Source of the DNA: Apostichopus japonicus
Taxonomy: Eukaryota; Echinodermata; Holothuroidea; Aspidochirotida; Stichopodidae
Assembly (NCBI RefSeq): GCF_037975245.1
Contig: NC_092572.1
Location: forward strand, 13,956,269-14,016,268
Length of the DNA: 60,000 bases
Direction of reading: 5' to 3'
This document shows positions 11,620-25,500 of this stretch, piece by piece; within the stretch, counting starts at the first letter, position 1, and the number at the start of each line of letters is the position of its first letter. Under the pieces are notes generated by a model. The model made no database searches and was not told where the DNA came from. It worked only from the letters and a program-made list of their open reading frames with translations. The position numbers were made by a program, and so were the translations under genes.

Positions 11620-13468
11620 TATAAAAAAAATAACAACATTTTAACAGGCGACTCTAAGAACTTAGTATGACTTGTTCAATTTTTGCAGCGAAAGCTAATG
11701 TTATCCTTAATACCACAAGAGATACTGACGGAAAGACGGCCAAATATTCTGCTATTATATGTTTGGCTAAGGGGATTCCTCCACCAGATGTTTATCTTCA
11801 GCGTTTAACTGAAGAAACTGAATGGCGCAATCATTATGTAGAAGAGCAGCAGATTGAGAAGACAGAAGAGGGAAGAAATGTATTGTGGACCTTTTATATT
11901 GTTTACAAACAATACCGAGATGACGTCACATATAGATGCATCGCTAACAACACAAATGACGTATTCGCTCATAGCTCAAGTACTACACTGACTGTCACTA
12001 AATGTGAGAAAATGTGCGATAGTGAGAACCAAAGGATGCATATCTTAATAATAGGTCTACAAATAAAACCTTGTTCAGATTGACAAACTTCCTAAAAACC
12101 TCATGATAATTGAACAGTGTGTGGTAATTTAATTAACGTAGAGTAATTATTTGATATAAATTGTTTACTAGTTTTGGTTAAATATTTACCAAAAGTCCCA
12201 GTGGTAGGTAAATATGTGTGAATCTATGACTAAACGTTCTCATAGTAGAATTGTATACAGACGCATGGGCTTGTAATATGATACTATTTTGTTACTTTGT
12301 TTTCATATTCATGTGTTTAATACCAAACAAGTCCGTTTGATTTAGTAAGGTAATTCAGTATCTAGCTCAGACGCATTGCATCTTTATCAGTGGGGTATAT
12401 AAGAAATTCACTGTGTTTTATGATGAAAAATCGTTTTCCTTTTTCACACAGTTGACCTGACGGCAGTGATCCTTGCAAACCTGAAGGTGGTAGTTATCGG
12501 TTGTGTGGGCTTACTTTTTTTACTCATGGTGATCTGTTTCTTGGCGTTGAAAAAAAGTAAGGATTACATTAATAATAGTATAAAACGAAATATATACATT
12601 GATGTGACGATTCAGACTACGGAGATTTTAGTAATGGAGATCAATAATAATGCATCTGAAATAACATTGTTTTTACATGAGCTTTGTATAACATGATATC
12701 ACGTGTTGGATGTTAATATCTAAGTTAGATACGACTGGCATGTGCTATTTCATTGATGTTCTCTTTTTCAATTCAACATACTTCAATCATGTTAATATTC
12801 ACCGGGTAGGTGACGTAGGTAGCGTAAGCTTCTTGAAAAAAGAGGATTGTAGACCAAAATTATGTTTGTAAAGAAGTATTTGGTCGATAATTTCATTCAC
12901 TGAATAAGTTTAATTTATCAAAATATTATTTTTAAAGTGTTATGAATTTTTAATAAATCGTTCGCCAATACCATAAGAAGTAAGTCAATGCAAGCTTGTT
13001 CGTTGTTGAAGCAACCTCAAAGTGTAAAATTGTATTTATTCGCAGTAACGCAGAGTTTTAAATGCGTTTTAGTGTTTAGATGTGTTGAAGGGGAATTTTT
13101 GCAACTTACACATATGTTTAAAATTCAATTGATACAAACCATCATGGCACCATCATGTTCAAACTTGCTCTTCTACGTGTTTTTGCCATGAGAATTGCTG
13201 GAAAGTACATCATGCACTTCCTTGTATGGCGGTCATTGTCATATCGCGAGTAGCGAAACCTATAGAGTGATCAGAAATATTGAACTATAAGTACTACGTT
13301 ATTAAAATATTAATCATACAAATATTTCCATTATTAGGTCTGTGTATGAGAAATCCTTAGCGAACTTGAGGGACAGCTGTTGATTCACAGGTTCAAGGGT
13401 TATCTGATTTGGTTTAAATCCTCATTAGGAAAACGTATTTGCTATCGACTCTCTACTGAAGCTAATAG
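9680..13468 (+). CDS. Four-Ig membrane receptor, unit 2
   Basis: This is an Ig-superfamily type I membrane protein, acting at the cell surface. The exons are leader 9680-9758, Ig1 9945-10226, Ig2 10388-10669, Ig3 10917-11225, Ig4 11689-12003, membrane 12452-12556 and juxtamembrane 13429-13468. Every junction from leader to membrane exon is phase 1, the classic Ig-gene arrangement, and all introns have GT-AG ends. Each Ig exon codes for one domain of about 94-105 residues. Several N-x-S/T sites suggest glycosylation. No signalling tail like that of unit 3 was found before unit 3 begins; a short terminal exon at 14747-14780 is possible. The gene is tandem-duplicated with units 1 and 3. A role in recognition or adhesion is inferred from the domains only. 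Confidence 0.8.
9945..10226 (+). CDS. Ig domain 1 exon, unit 2
   Basis: This exon encodes a complete I/V-type Ig fold: ITCHF (B-strand Cys), DIYW (core Trp), YLEISNVTFEDAGSYKCA (E-F strands with D-x-G-x-Y-x-C). Two N-glycosylation sites (NITC, NVTF) are visible. The acceptor is CCAGCAG, a NAGNAG pair that can add or drop one residue. The exon is 282 nt, phase 1 to 1. Confidence 0.85.
10388..10669 (+). CDS. Ig domain 2 exon, unit 2
   Basis: This 282-nt phase 1-1 exon encodes an Ig-like domain: TAKCCV (B-strand Cys), FVWFI (core Trp) and FFGCSIS (F-strand Cys; the usual Tyr two before it is Phe). The FVWFI-SVWSVND segment lengthens the C-C' region. It is aligned with 23196-23483. Confidence 0.8.
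10917..11225 (+). CDS. Ig domain 3 exon, unit 2
   Basis: This 309-nt phase 1-1 exon starts after CTACTAG. The domain has NVTVTC, the turn DGNPSPSVLLQK, SYNITEETTCTLRCFATND and a G strand DVITIEVLG. The expected C-strand Trp after PSPSV is Leu, while a Trp occurs later in QWMDL. It is aligned with 23732-24040. Confidence 0.85.
11476..11614. repeat. (TA)n tract in the Ig3-Ig4 intron, unit 2
   Basis: Two TA runs are separated by an AAATAGTATA motif, which also follows the second run. The matching intron of unit 3 (24041-24394) has no such tract, so it was gained in unit 2 or lost in unit 3. Confidence 0.9.
11689..12003 (+). CDS. Ig domain 4 exon, unit 2
   Basis: This 315-nt phase 1-1 exon runs from TTTTGCAG to GTGAGA. 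The domain has AIICLAKGIPPPDVYLQRL, a C' region with EETEW, VTYRCIANNTNDV and TLTVTK. As in Ig3, strand C carries Leu where Ig domains normally have Trp. The pattern shared with Ig3 suggests the two exons arose by internal duplication. It is aligned with 24395-24709. Confidence 0.85.
12452..12556 (+). CDS. Membrane-span exon, unit 2
   Basis: This 105-nt phase 1-1 exon is identical in layout to 582-686, with hydrophobic run GCVGLLFLLMVICFLAL then KK. The frame is again open past the donor to a stop at 12694-12696. Confidence 0.85.
13429..13468 (+). CDS. Basic juxtamembrane cytoplasmic exon, unit 2
   Basis: This 40-nt exon (phase 1 to 2) encodes KRICYRLSTEAN, with CATTAG acceptor and GTAAGT donor intact. 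It is the unit 2 version of 1553-1592. Confidence 0.6.
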
Positions 13469-15189
13469 GTAAGTTCGTATAATCAGATTTACAGACTAGC
13501 GTTATTTGAACGGAGAAGTTTGTTCCTGTCGATAATAAAGCCTTACTTTTGCATGTTTGCGTTAAATTTAATAATATCATGTCACAGTTGGAAGATAAAA
13601 TATTATATGTCCCCAAGAAATCCCGAAAACAAACATGTCATCTATAAGTATTAATACAAATTTCGTGGTGTTACCTGCAATAGCGACATCAACTGTTATA
13701 TGGAAAGCAGTCTGTTTAACACTGTTAAATGAATATCAATAGGTTAAAATAATAATTTCATGTTATAAGTTAACTTTCGTGTACTAATTTGGGATCAAAA
13801 TATTAAGTCTCACCATCTGTATATGAGAATTGTCAACATTTAATCAACTTATATCGTCATGTCAACAATAAAATCAAGATTTTTAAACATCTAAAAAACT
13901 CTTCGAGTTTGGTTAGAGCCATGATCGGTGTTTATAGTGGTGCCATTTGTGTCACAATTAAAAAAAAACATCAGCATATAGCAGTTGACAACGCTATTAT
14001 ATCTGAAGTTTTTCTCAAATTCGAGACTTTGACTAACATATTTTGTTATTCGCCTACATATGTGGTGGCATTTGCCCAACATACATCAGTTCATTTATGC
14101 CACGTTAAGAGCGGTATTTGTGTTTTTTGTCAGGCTGAACTGAGAACGCTTCGAAATTAATTGTACTGATAACATCGTTGCAGTGACTCAGAGCAATATA
14201 TTTACAAGTTATATTCAATTTCGAATAGATTGTGTGTACTTAAAAATATTGTTATTATAGACGGAAGCGATTAAGGATGCGAGTACTTTTAACAAAATAT
14301 TAAAACACACACACGCAATAATAACAACTTAAATTTGCCCCATCGTAACATACGGTGAAAACGGTGCTATTAATCGTTAACTATAACAGTACAGTGTATC
14401 TGTAGACGTTACTACAATGCGATTATACATCTGGTGAATGCTATTCCCTGGTGAATAACTTACGTACATTCCCTATGAGGTGGAAACCGCAGTTTCAAAA
14501 TTCAAATTCAAAATAAAATATGTGTCTATTATATGATTGTTTCTCTTATATGATCCCCCCTCTCCCCCTCACACTTAGTTGTGCACCCAGACGTTAATTG
14601 TTGTGCCTTTCAAAATGCCAACAAGTCTATCAACATTTCCAAATATATTATCTTTACTTATACAAGGTATGAGAGGAACACCTTAAATATCAATACGTCA
14701 GAAAAAATATAGTATGATTAACAAAGAATGTTACATCTTTCTACAGCAACTTACTAAGTAAAGAATGGGTTCAACAATGACGGTGTCAATTGATAAGACT
14801 TAGAGAGCAACCAAAAATTGAAAGATCTCATGAAGCTGACTTATCGCCTCCGCCGGAAAGCGATGATAGAAGAAAGTTGTATCGTGTCTTCAGTGAGGAT
14901 ACAATATCCAGCTTTATATATATTCAATGAGGTGAATATTAAATCCATGATTCCTTAAAGCAGTAGGTTCTTATTTCCATGGACGTGTCCCCCAGTGCAC
15001 TGTACATGAGCATTTATCAATAGATAAATGCTGCTTCAGATCAAAACTGGTTGTTCAAATAATTTGATTTCTCATGTACTTTCCATAAGACTAAATTATG
15101 TTAAAATCACTCAGCCTTGTTTATAAACTTACTTTGGTGATACTTTTTGATCATCATAATTTACAACGTTAAAATTATACCGATTAGAA
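13469..15189 (+). other. Intron and 3' region of unit 2
   Basis: This is AT-rich DNA aligned with 1593-3739 of unit 1 but shorter by two deletions; it contains a small insertion near 14270-14320 with an ACACAC run. I see no coding signal beyond the small exon listed. Confidence 0.5.
14747..14780 (+). CDS. Possible short terminal exon, unit 2
   Basis: A TTTCTACAG acceptor is followed in phase 2 by ten codons (NLLSKEWVQQ) and TGA. It is at the same place as 3298-3331. The evidence is only position, phase and acceptor. Confidence 0.22.
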
Positions 15190-17290
15190 TATGATTTCTG
15201 TTTTCGTTACCTTAAACTTAGCTACCGAGAGAATTTCAACGTATCACATAAATTTCAGTACAAGACACTTTGAAGCACTGAGATTAGCAGCAAAGTTGTC
15301 AGACTTGCAGAGAAGAATGCAGAGAAGTACTGAAGACACTCAACTTGAATCTGTACAAAATATTTGCCCTTAAAGACAGGCAAAACACAGGTACAGACAA
15401 TATTGAACATATTCGGTTATGATGCTACCGGCAATAATCTGATATTTTTAATCAGACTTTATTTTGCATGGTGCTCCTAATAAGAGGAAATACCATGATG
15501 AGCCATATTGATCAAGGTGGCTTAAAATGTATCCATGTGGAATGCTTTGCCAATGCATTAAAAGCTTCTTGGGTTACACGTTTACTTGACAAGCCTTATA
15601 AGATTTATTTGGGTATTCTTTCGGCACTTCCACTTGCTTGGAAAAGTTCATTACAGGCTGTGGTAGCCAGCGGTCAAAAAGATCATCCTATAAATGTTAT
15701 TTCTAATACTCCAAGTACTACAAAAGCTCTTTACTCTCTCTTAATGCGGCCTATTTCTCTTCCTCCACGTGCCGTTGTTAAATGCAACTGGCTCTTTATT
15801 CTCAATGATGATAACTGGAACACAATTTTTAGAATCCCTTGTAGTAGTCTCTACGAGACCAAAATTTAATATTTTCAATTGAAATTTCAACACCGACTTC
15901 TTGCTACCAATAGGCTTCTATATTTAATGAACAAATTACTAAACCTGTCTGCCTACACGTTATGTAATCTGGATACAGAAAACATTGAGCACATATTTTT
16001 GGACTGCCATGTAAACTTCAGTTTTCTATTAGATACCAACTATTCTTTGAGGAACAATTTATTTTGACCAAAAAAGACTTTTTCTTCAGTTATAATTTAG
16101 AGTTAGATCACCCAATGAACGTTTATATTTTGCATTGTAAATATTAAGTATATAATTGCAAGTTGAAAGAGATTATGACAAAATGTAACGAGATTCTTTA
16201 CAAAGTGGAATTCATTCTGAAAGTAGAATATTATCTTAATTCTAAGGCACACAGAAAAGAAACATTAGTAAGCTTAATGTACAAAAGTACTGTCTGGCTC
16301 ATCTCCCAGGCCTGTTCAAAACTTGATATGTTATTGTTTTATGTTTCGTTGTGTTGACTGGTTGTTCTATCTTCTTACACAAATTAAACTTAGCTACCGA
16401 GAGAATTTCAACGCATCACATAAATTTCAGTACAAGACACTTTGAAGCACTGAGATTGGCAGCACAGTTGTCAGACTTGCAGAGAAGAAAGCAAAAAGTA
16501 CTGAAGACACTCAACTTGGATCTGTACTAAATCTTCGCCCTTGAAGACAGGCAAAACACAGGTACAGATAATCATGAACATATTTGTTTATGATGCTACC
16601 GGCAATAATCAGATATTTCTAATCAGACTTTATTTTGCATGGTGCTCCTAACAAGAAGAAATACCATGATGAACCCTATTGATCAAGGTGGCATAAAAGT
16701 ATCCATGTGGAATGATTTGCCAATGCAATAAAAGCTTCTTGGGTTACACGTTTACTTGACAAGCCTTATGCGGGTTACTGGAATGTCGTAAACGATATTG
16801 TGAAAACTAGGAATATTTGCATTGCATGGTAAAAATTCAACAATCTATTTTAATAAGCTCCGTCAAGCCGGGATTATGTACATCCAGGATCTTTCAGAAA
16901 TAATGGTAATCCAATTTCGTATACTTAGTTTTGCGATCAATTTAATCTGACAAGGTGCCCGTTCTAACAATTATTTGGTTATTCTTTCGGTACTTCCTCT
17001 TGCTTGGAAAAGTTCATTACAGGCTGTGGTAGCCAGCGGTCACGAAGATCATCTTATAAATGTTACTTCTAATACTCCAAGTACTACAAAAACTGTTTAC
17101 TCTCTCTTAATGCGGCCTATTTCTCTTCCTCCACGTGCCGTTGTTAAATGCAACTGGCTCTTTAGACGCAATGATGATAACTGGAACATAATATTTAGAA
17201 TCCTTTGTAAATTTCTACACCGACTTCTTGCTACCAATTGGCCCTCAATATTTAATGAGAAAGTTAAACACCATTAAAGTAACACCATTA
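15190..17290 (+). pseudogene. Degraded L1/Tx1-like LINE with internal duplication, unit 2
   Basis: The first part (15209-16070) repeats the GGLK...ALKASWVTRLLD region seen at 4070-4140. It then carries QHRLLATNRLLYLMNKLL and a zinc-knuckle-like ENIEHIFLDCH, typical of the end of L1/Tx1 ORF2. From about 16385 the same sequence begins again, about 1,176 bp later, and runs to 17277 with its own frameshifts. Unit 1 has one copy only, so this duplication happened after the units separated. Confidence 0.6.
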
Positions 17291-17809
17291 ATTTATATGT
17301 GGTCACTCTTTATACAGGGACACATGGACCACTGTAGGGTTTACAATGCTGTTCCTAACCATCATACTTAATTTGATTTTGTATTCCCTTGTTATGTTCA
17401 GCAAAGAAAAAACAGAACCAGTCGTAGTTTGGCAAAGCACCAGTCCATTTACCACCGAGTCTTCAAAGTTGAAGCAGAAAGTGAATAATTTGGAGCAAGC
17501 TCTGATGCTATAAATGCATTGGCAACCTCAATATCAACAAATTGGACATTCAGCATGTCATACCCAAACAGGGTAACGACCTTTTTCTTTTCACAGAAAT
17601 CGTTTTGCTGCAATTCATCCAGAAACCATCAAGACAAGTGAACAGTTTCATAATAAAACTGAAAAGTTTGTAAATGGACACTTGTGAAGGACTAGTTGCA
17701 TTTAAGGCTCAACTTTGAGTTGATCAAGGAGTCATTCATTTATTGCTTAAAGCTGAAGTATCAAATCATGTCCCAACAGGTAGCATATCACAGTTGTGCC
17801 GAATGTTGT
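17291..17809. other. Unassigned repeat-derived stretch, unit 2 copy
   Basis: Nearly identical to 4480-4985 of unit 1; no gene recognised. Confidence 0.35.
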
Positions 17810-18540
17810 ATATGTTAATTAATCTCATGTTAATTACTGTTATTGAGAAGATGATAGTTATCTATAAATGCTACACAACTGCTTATCAGGTTTTTTGTAA
17901 CATTTTGATGGGGTGCATGAGAGGGAGGGGGAAATTGTAACTTAAGTAATCATTAAAGACTTTCACTGTCACTGCTGAAGTAATTTGTTGTTTTTCCTCC
18001 AGGTTATTACTTCGTTGACAAGATGAGTTTTAACAATACACAACTGTAACATTTTGAAAGAAGGGTTTGGCGGGTGATCGGAGAGATATTGACATTTTAG
18101 GAATTATTTTATTAAAGCTTTCAGGGATCAGTACTGTCACTGATATTGTACTTATTTTTGGCTATTCTTTCATGTTTATTACTTTCATTGACAAGAGGAT
18201 TTTCAACATTAAACTACTGTACCAATTTGAAGAGGGATGTTGAGGAGGGAGGGGGAGGGGGGTTGAGATGTAGAAAGAATGTGATACTTAAATAATCATT
18301 TTCTTGAGACTTTTATGGATGCAGTTCTGTAACTGATGTAATTGTTGTTGTTGTAATTTTCCTTTCATGTGTATTACTTTTATTGAGATGATGAATTTTT
18401 ACAATAAACAATTGTAATATTTTGAAGAAGGGGTATGGGGGGGGGGGAAGAAATCGAAACCTTAGGAATCATTTTATTAATACTTTTATGGATGCAGTAT
18501 TGTCACTGATGTACTTTTGTTGTTGTTGTTTAAGTTTCAG
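17810..18540. repeat. Diverged tandem repeat, about four copies of roughly 180 bp, unit 2
   Basis: Second copy of the block at 4986-5715, with the same order of members and the same G-rich tracts of slightly different length. Confidence 0.6.
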
Positions 18541-19372
18541 GCGCGTATCCAGATATGCTAACGCGGGGGCGCGAATTATTATCTAAGCGGAGCGAAATCG
18601 GCGCGCAGCGTACCCAAAATGTTTTGGTGTTTTTTTCCATCCATAACCTTTTTGAAGATTGTCACCAGTCACACATCATGTTCGATCTCATCACATATCT
18701 TGTGGATCATTGCTATTGTAGACGCCTTACAATACTCGTCAGCCCCACTTTCCAAGGTTTTAAGCCTATTATTTGTTCAGAATTTGAAACTTCACATTTC
18801 TCGTTAAGAAATTTACTTCAAAACATACCCATCATGTTACACAAAATTTCATCTATGGATAACCAATATATGAAAACCTCCTTCAACCCCTAACAGACCG
18901 GTCAAAATTGCACGAGTAGAGGGGAAATGATGAAGAATGTTGGTCAGGGAATATTAGAAAATCCAGACGCAGTTACTTTATTTGTGTACAAATATTAAAA
19001 CCTCTTATAACGGCTACTGTAAAACTTCGTTGAAGGAAATGAAAAAATACCAGATATTTCCGAAACCAGTTTCAAGTTCATTACACACTTAAGTTTAGGG
19101 AAGATTTGGGGATTTTCATCCTTAGTTATCGCTAGATATTGCTAGATATCCATACATTACAGTGTCCTTGGGATTTCTGGGGGCCTGATCTTGGGAAATT
19201 GCAAAATCGGGAGTGGTCACAATCCATGTATGTCATTGCACGACCTCTAAACGTCACTAATACACTACCCGATCACTTGTTATCGATGAAGTGGTGTGTT
19301 GCCGGATTTTGTCAAGGTCTTGGTACTACGGGCGAAGCGGTCATTACTTAAGTTTCGTAACTCATCGGAAAG
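18541..19372. other. GC-rich element end and unassigned repeat DNA, unit 2
   Basis: Near-identical to 5716-6549. It starts with GCGCGTATCCAGA and contains no intact gene. Confidence 0.35.
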
Positions 19373-19803
19373 CAGCGACGTAGCCAGGAATTTATATGCG
19401 GGGGAGGGTGGGGGCAGAATTTGCGATTGATATGGGGGAAGGGTGTAAGGGGAGGGGGTGAGAAATTTTTTAACTATAGAAGGTCCTTAGATGCGATCTG
19501 CTGTAAAGTTTTGCCAGTTTCATCATTATCATATGATATCATATTATCAGCAGATTTTGTTTCCTGTTTGAAATATTTTACATGTTCTCTTACATATTGT
19601 ATCAGAAAGACAAACATAGTTCTCTTTTACAATTTTCCAGTCGGATGATTTTTGTTTATTGTCCAAATGTCTAGACTTATTTACGTTTGACAAACTTAAC
19701 TGATGGACAATATAAACGTTCATATTTTACAAAATACCATGCAGTTTTAAACATTTTGTCGAATTGCTATACCACTGCCCCCCCCCCCCTGGCTACGTCC
19801 CTG
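19373..19803. mobile_element. hAT-like MITE, copy 2
   Basis: Same 431-bp element as 6550-6980 with the same inverted ends and flanks, so it was copied with the unit and did not insert again. Confidence 0.6.
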
Positions 19804-20105
19804 TCAGGAAGCGATAGAGTGGCACCTTTTCCACACTGCATACTTAAAATGTTGTTTCTTTCAAATCATACCTGTGGGCTATAATATTTCCGTATTGGTC
19901 ACATATACGAGACCCAACAGAAAGTACTTCAATAAATTACGATAGCGGGTTAAATCTTCCTAGGCCTTAAGTACTTTTACTATTCAAACCTCTGTCGTAA
20001 TTCAAGAGTTCTGGAAGATTAGAATAACGATTCTCATACTGAAGTTGTTTGTAAGTAGTAAATGGCACATGACATTATTCAAAACAGAAATTACTAGTCA
20101 TGTAA

Positions 20106-20160
20106 ATGGTTACAAAAGTGTTTTACATCCTGTTAATCGTAGCTCTGTGTGCCCTCTCAG
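20106..20160 (+). CDS. Alternative leader exon A, upstream of unit 3
   Basis: MVTKVFYILLIVALCALS is followed by a TCAG|GTAAGA donor, phase 1. It matches 7283-7337 with one Phe to Tyr change. The spacing to the next leader (22474) is again about 2.4 kb. Confidence 0.5.
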
Positions 20161-22473
<2,313 letters not shown>

Positions 22474-22552
22474 ATGCAGATGCCGTTCATGAACCGTCGT
22501 TTACTCTATCTTTACATACTGCTGGTACAATGGGGAATTCTGATACATTCAG
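22474..22552 (+). CDS. Leader exon B, unit 3
   Basis: This 79-nt exon starts at the first ATG, with core LLYLYILLVQW, and ends phase 1 at CAG|GTATGA. It is close to 9680-9758, with substitutions at M/I, L/V and G/R positions. Confidence 0.75.
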
Positions 22553-25500
22553 GTATGAGTTTAGTATTTAACTACTTACATCTTACTAAAGAGAAAAATA
22601 CATCTTAATCAAATCACTAGTTATAAAGAAACAGCATGGTTGAATTACAACATCCATTCACACATTGCTTTTGGAAAAATATAAACCAATACATCACAAG
22701 ACAGTTATTAATCACATTACTTGTACCAATCTCTCCAGCAGAAAATGTTGTCCGTACTGTAGTAGCTGTCGCTGGGAGTACAATTAATATAACGTGTCAT
22801 TTCGCACCAATGGAATTGGGTTATGACATTTATTGGGTCTTAAACAACAATACTTCCATGATGGACGAGTCTACGAGACGAAGGCAGGGCACTGATCAAT
22901 CCGGGTCGAAAGCTTACTTGGAAATCTCAAATGTCACATTTGAAGACGCGGGGTTGTACAAATGCGTATGGTATCCTCAAGGAGACAATGCAAAGTCGAA
23001 GAAAAAACGTTTACACGTTCAAGGTAATTAAACGAGCAAAGATAATTGGTGTATTTGTGAGTTATTTTGAATTATTTTTGCATTTCTAAAATGACATACA
23101 TCCAGCTAAAGGCAGGGTTTCTTTCTTAAATGAAATAACATAGTTATTTACGCTATTTTTTTTCTAATTTATTCGTTTTTATTTTTATTGAACAGGTGAC
23201 ATGAGAGTTGAAGTGGATAGAAATGTTACATTGCATGATACGATCACCGCTAAATGTTGTGTTAGAAGTACAAAGTCAGAACATAACGTTCCATTTGTAT
23301 GGTTTATAAGCAATGTTTGGAGCGTTAACGACAAATTTGGAGAGACCATTTCCATCGACACTGATATAATGTATTGCCGGAACATATCTATTACCAGTGA
23401 ACGAAAATTTCACGATAATTTCGTTGGTTGTTCAATTTCACCGGAGCTGAATGTAACTTCGAAGAAACCACTCCACATTTTTTGTAAGTTTCGTTTAGTT
23501 TCATTGCACGTTTGGTTGCTTTAATACTGAATTGATTAACAAATATTTATATATAAATTCCTACCAGGAAGTTTATGTCAATTAAAATGAACTCTTGCAT
23601 AACCAAAATCCACATCCTATTTTAATAATTGACACATATTTGTTCATGAGTAAATGCAGGGAAAGTGCGACGCATTTCCTGATTAGCATGCAATTCTATG
23701 ATGCCAATGTCAAAGTGTGTGCCTTTACTAGATCCTGCGAGTGTAGAGTGGATACCTTTGACCAACACCCCTCCGCCTATCATGGTTGACAGGAACCAAA
23801 ACGTCACTGTCACGTGCTTGTCTGATGGCAACCCTAGTCCTAGCGTAATCTTACAGAAGGAAACCAGCGAGAACCAATGGATGGACCTTCCATTAAATGA
23901 AACCGTCTGGAATGTAGCAGATAATTTCTGGAAGTTCTCTTACAACATTACTGAGGAAACGACGTGTGCTCTTAGATGTTTCGCTACAAATGACGTTGGA
24001 GAGTCATCGGCAAGTGAAGTCATCAGCATAGAAGTATTTGGTAGATACCCTTTACTACAAGTTATGTTCCTGAAAAGATATTTAAAACTGATTAACGACA
24101 AATAGTCAAGTATTAAAATTGTATTATGTTGACCTGATTTTTATGACCAATAGCTTCATTTTATATATTTAAGGGGTACTACTTTTTGAGCCACTATAAA
24201 CCCTGCATCTCTTTTGACATGTAGTGTAAAGGCTTGAATTCTTGAACCTTGTTATTATTTTTCTTTAAATGTTAGGAATTGCAGCATCTTGTGATAATTA
24301 GACATTTTTCAAAATGTAGAAAACATAACTCTTTTTCAACAAATAAATCTATAAACAAAGGAAGTATTTAGTATGGCTTGTTCAATTTTTGCAGCGAAAG
24401 CAAATGTTATCGTAATAACTAGCCGAAATACCTCCGGAAATACGACCAAAGATTATGACATTCTCTGCTTAGCCAAGGGGATTCCTCCACCAGATGTTCG
24501 CCTTCAACGTTTAACTGAAGAAACTGAATGGCGGGATCATTATTTAGAGGAGCAGCAGATTGAGAAGACAGAAGAGGGGAGAAATGTATTTTGGACCTTT
24601 CACATTGTTGACAAACAATACCGAGATGACGTCACATATAGATGCATCGCTAACAACACAAACGACGTATTCGCCTATAGCTCAAGTACTACACTGACTG
24701 TCACTAAATGTGAGAAAATGTGAAATATTGTGACCAAACAAAAACATATCATAATAATAGGTATACACCTAAACCCTTGTTCAGATTGACAAACTTCCTA
24801 ACGACCTCTTGACAATTGAACATTGTGTGATAATTTAATTAACCTAGAGTAATTATTTGATTAAAATTGTGTACTTGTTTTGGCTAAATATTTACCCAAA
24901 GTTCCAGAGGTAGGTAAATAAAGTGTGTATCTATGAGTAAACGTACTCATATCAGAATTGTATACAGATGCATTGGCTTGTAATATGTTACTAGATTGTT
25001 ACTTTGTTTTCATTTTTATTTGCTTAATACCAACAAGGTCCGTTTGATTTGGTAAAAATATTCAGTATCTAGCTCAGACGCAATGTATCTTTATCAGTGG
25101 AGTATATAAGAAATTAACTGTAATTTATAATTAAAAATCGTTTTCTTTTTCACGCAGTTGGTCTGATGGCTTTGATCCTTGCAAACCTAAAGCTGGTAGT
25201 TATCGGTTGTGTGGGGTTTCTTCTTTTGCTCATGGTCATCTGTTTCTTGGCGTTGAACAAAAGTAAGAATTGAATGCTGTATCAAGCGAAATTTCTACAT
25301 TGATATGACGTTTTAGACTATTAAGATTTTAGTATAATGGAGATCAATAATAATGAGTTTGAGACAACATTGTTTTGTACAACAGAGCTTTGTATAACAG
25401 GATATGACGTGTTGGATGTTGATATGTAATTTAAATATGATTGGCATGTGTAATTTTATTGATATTCTTCTTCAATCCAACATATTTCAATCATTTTAAC

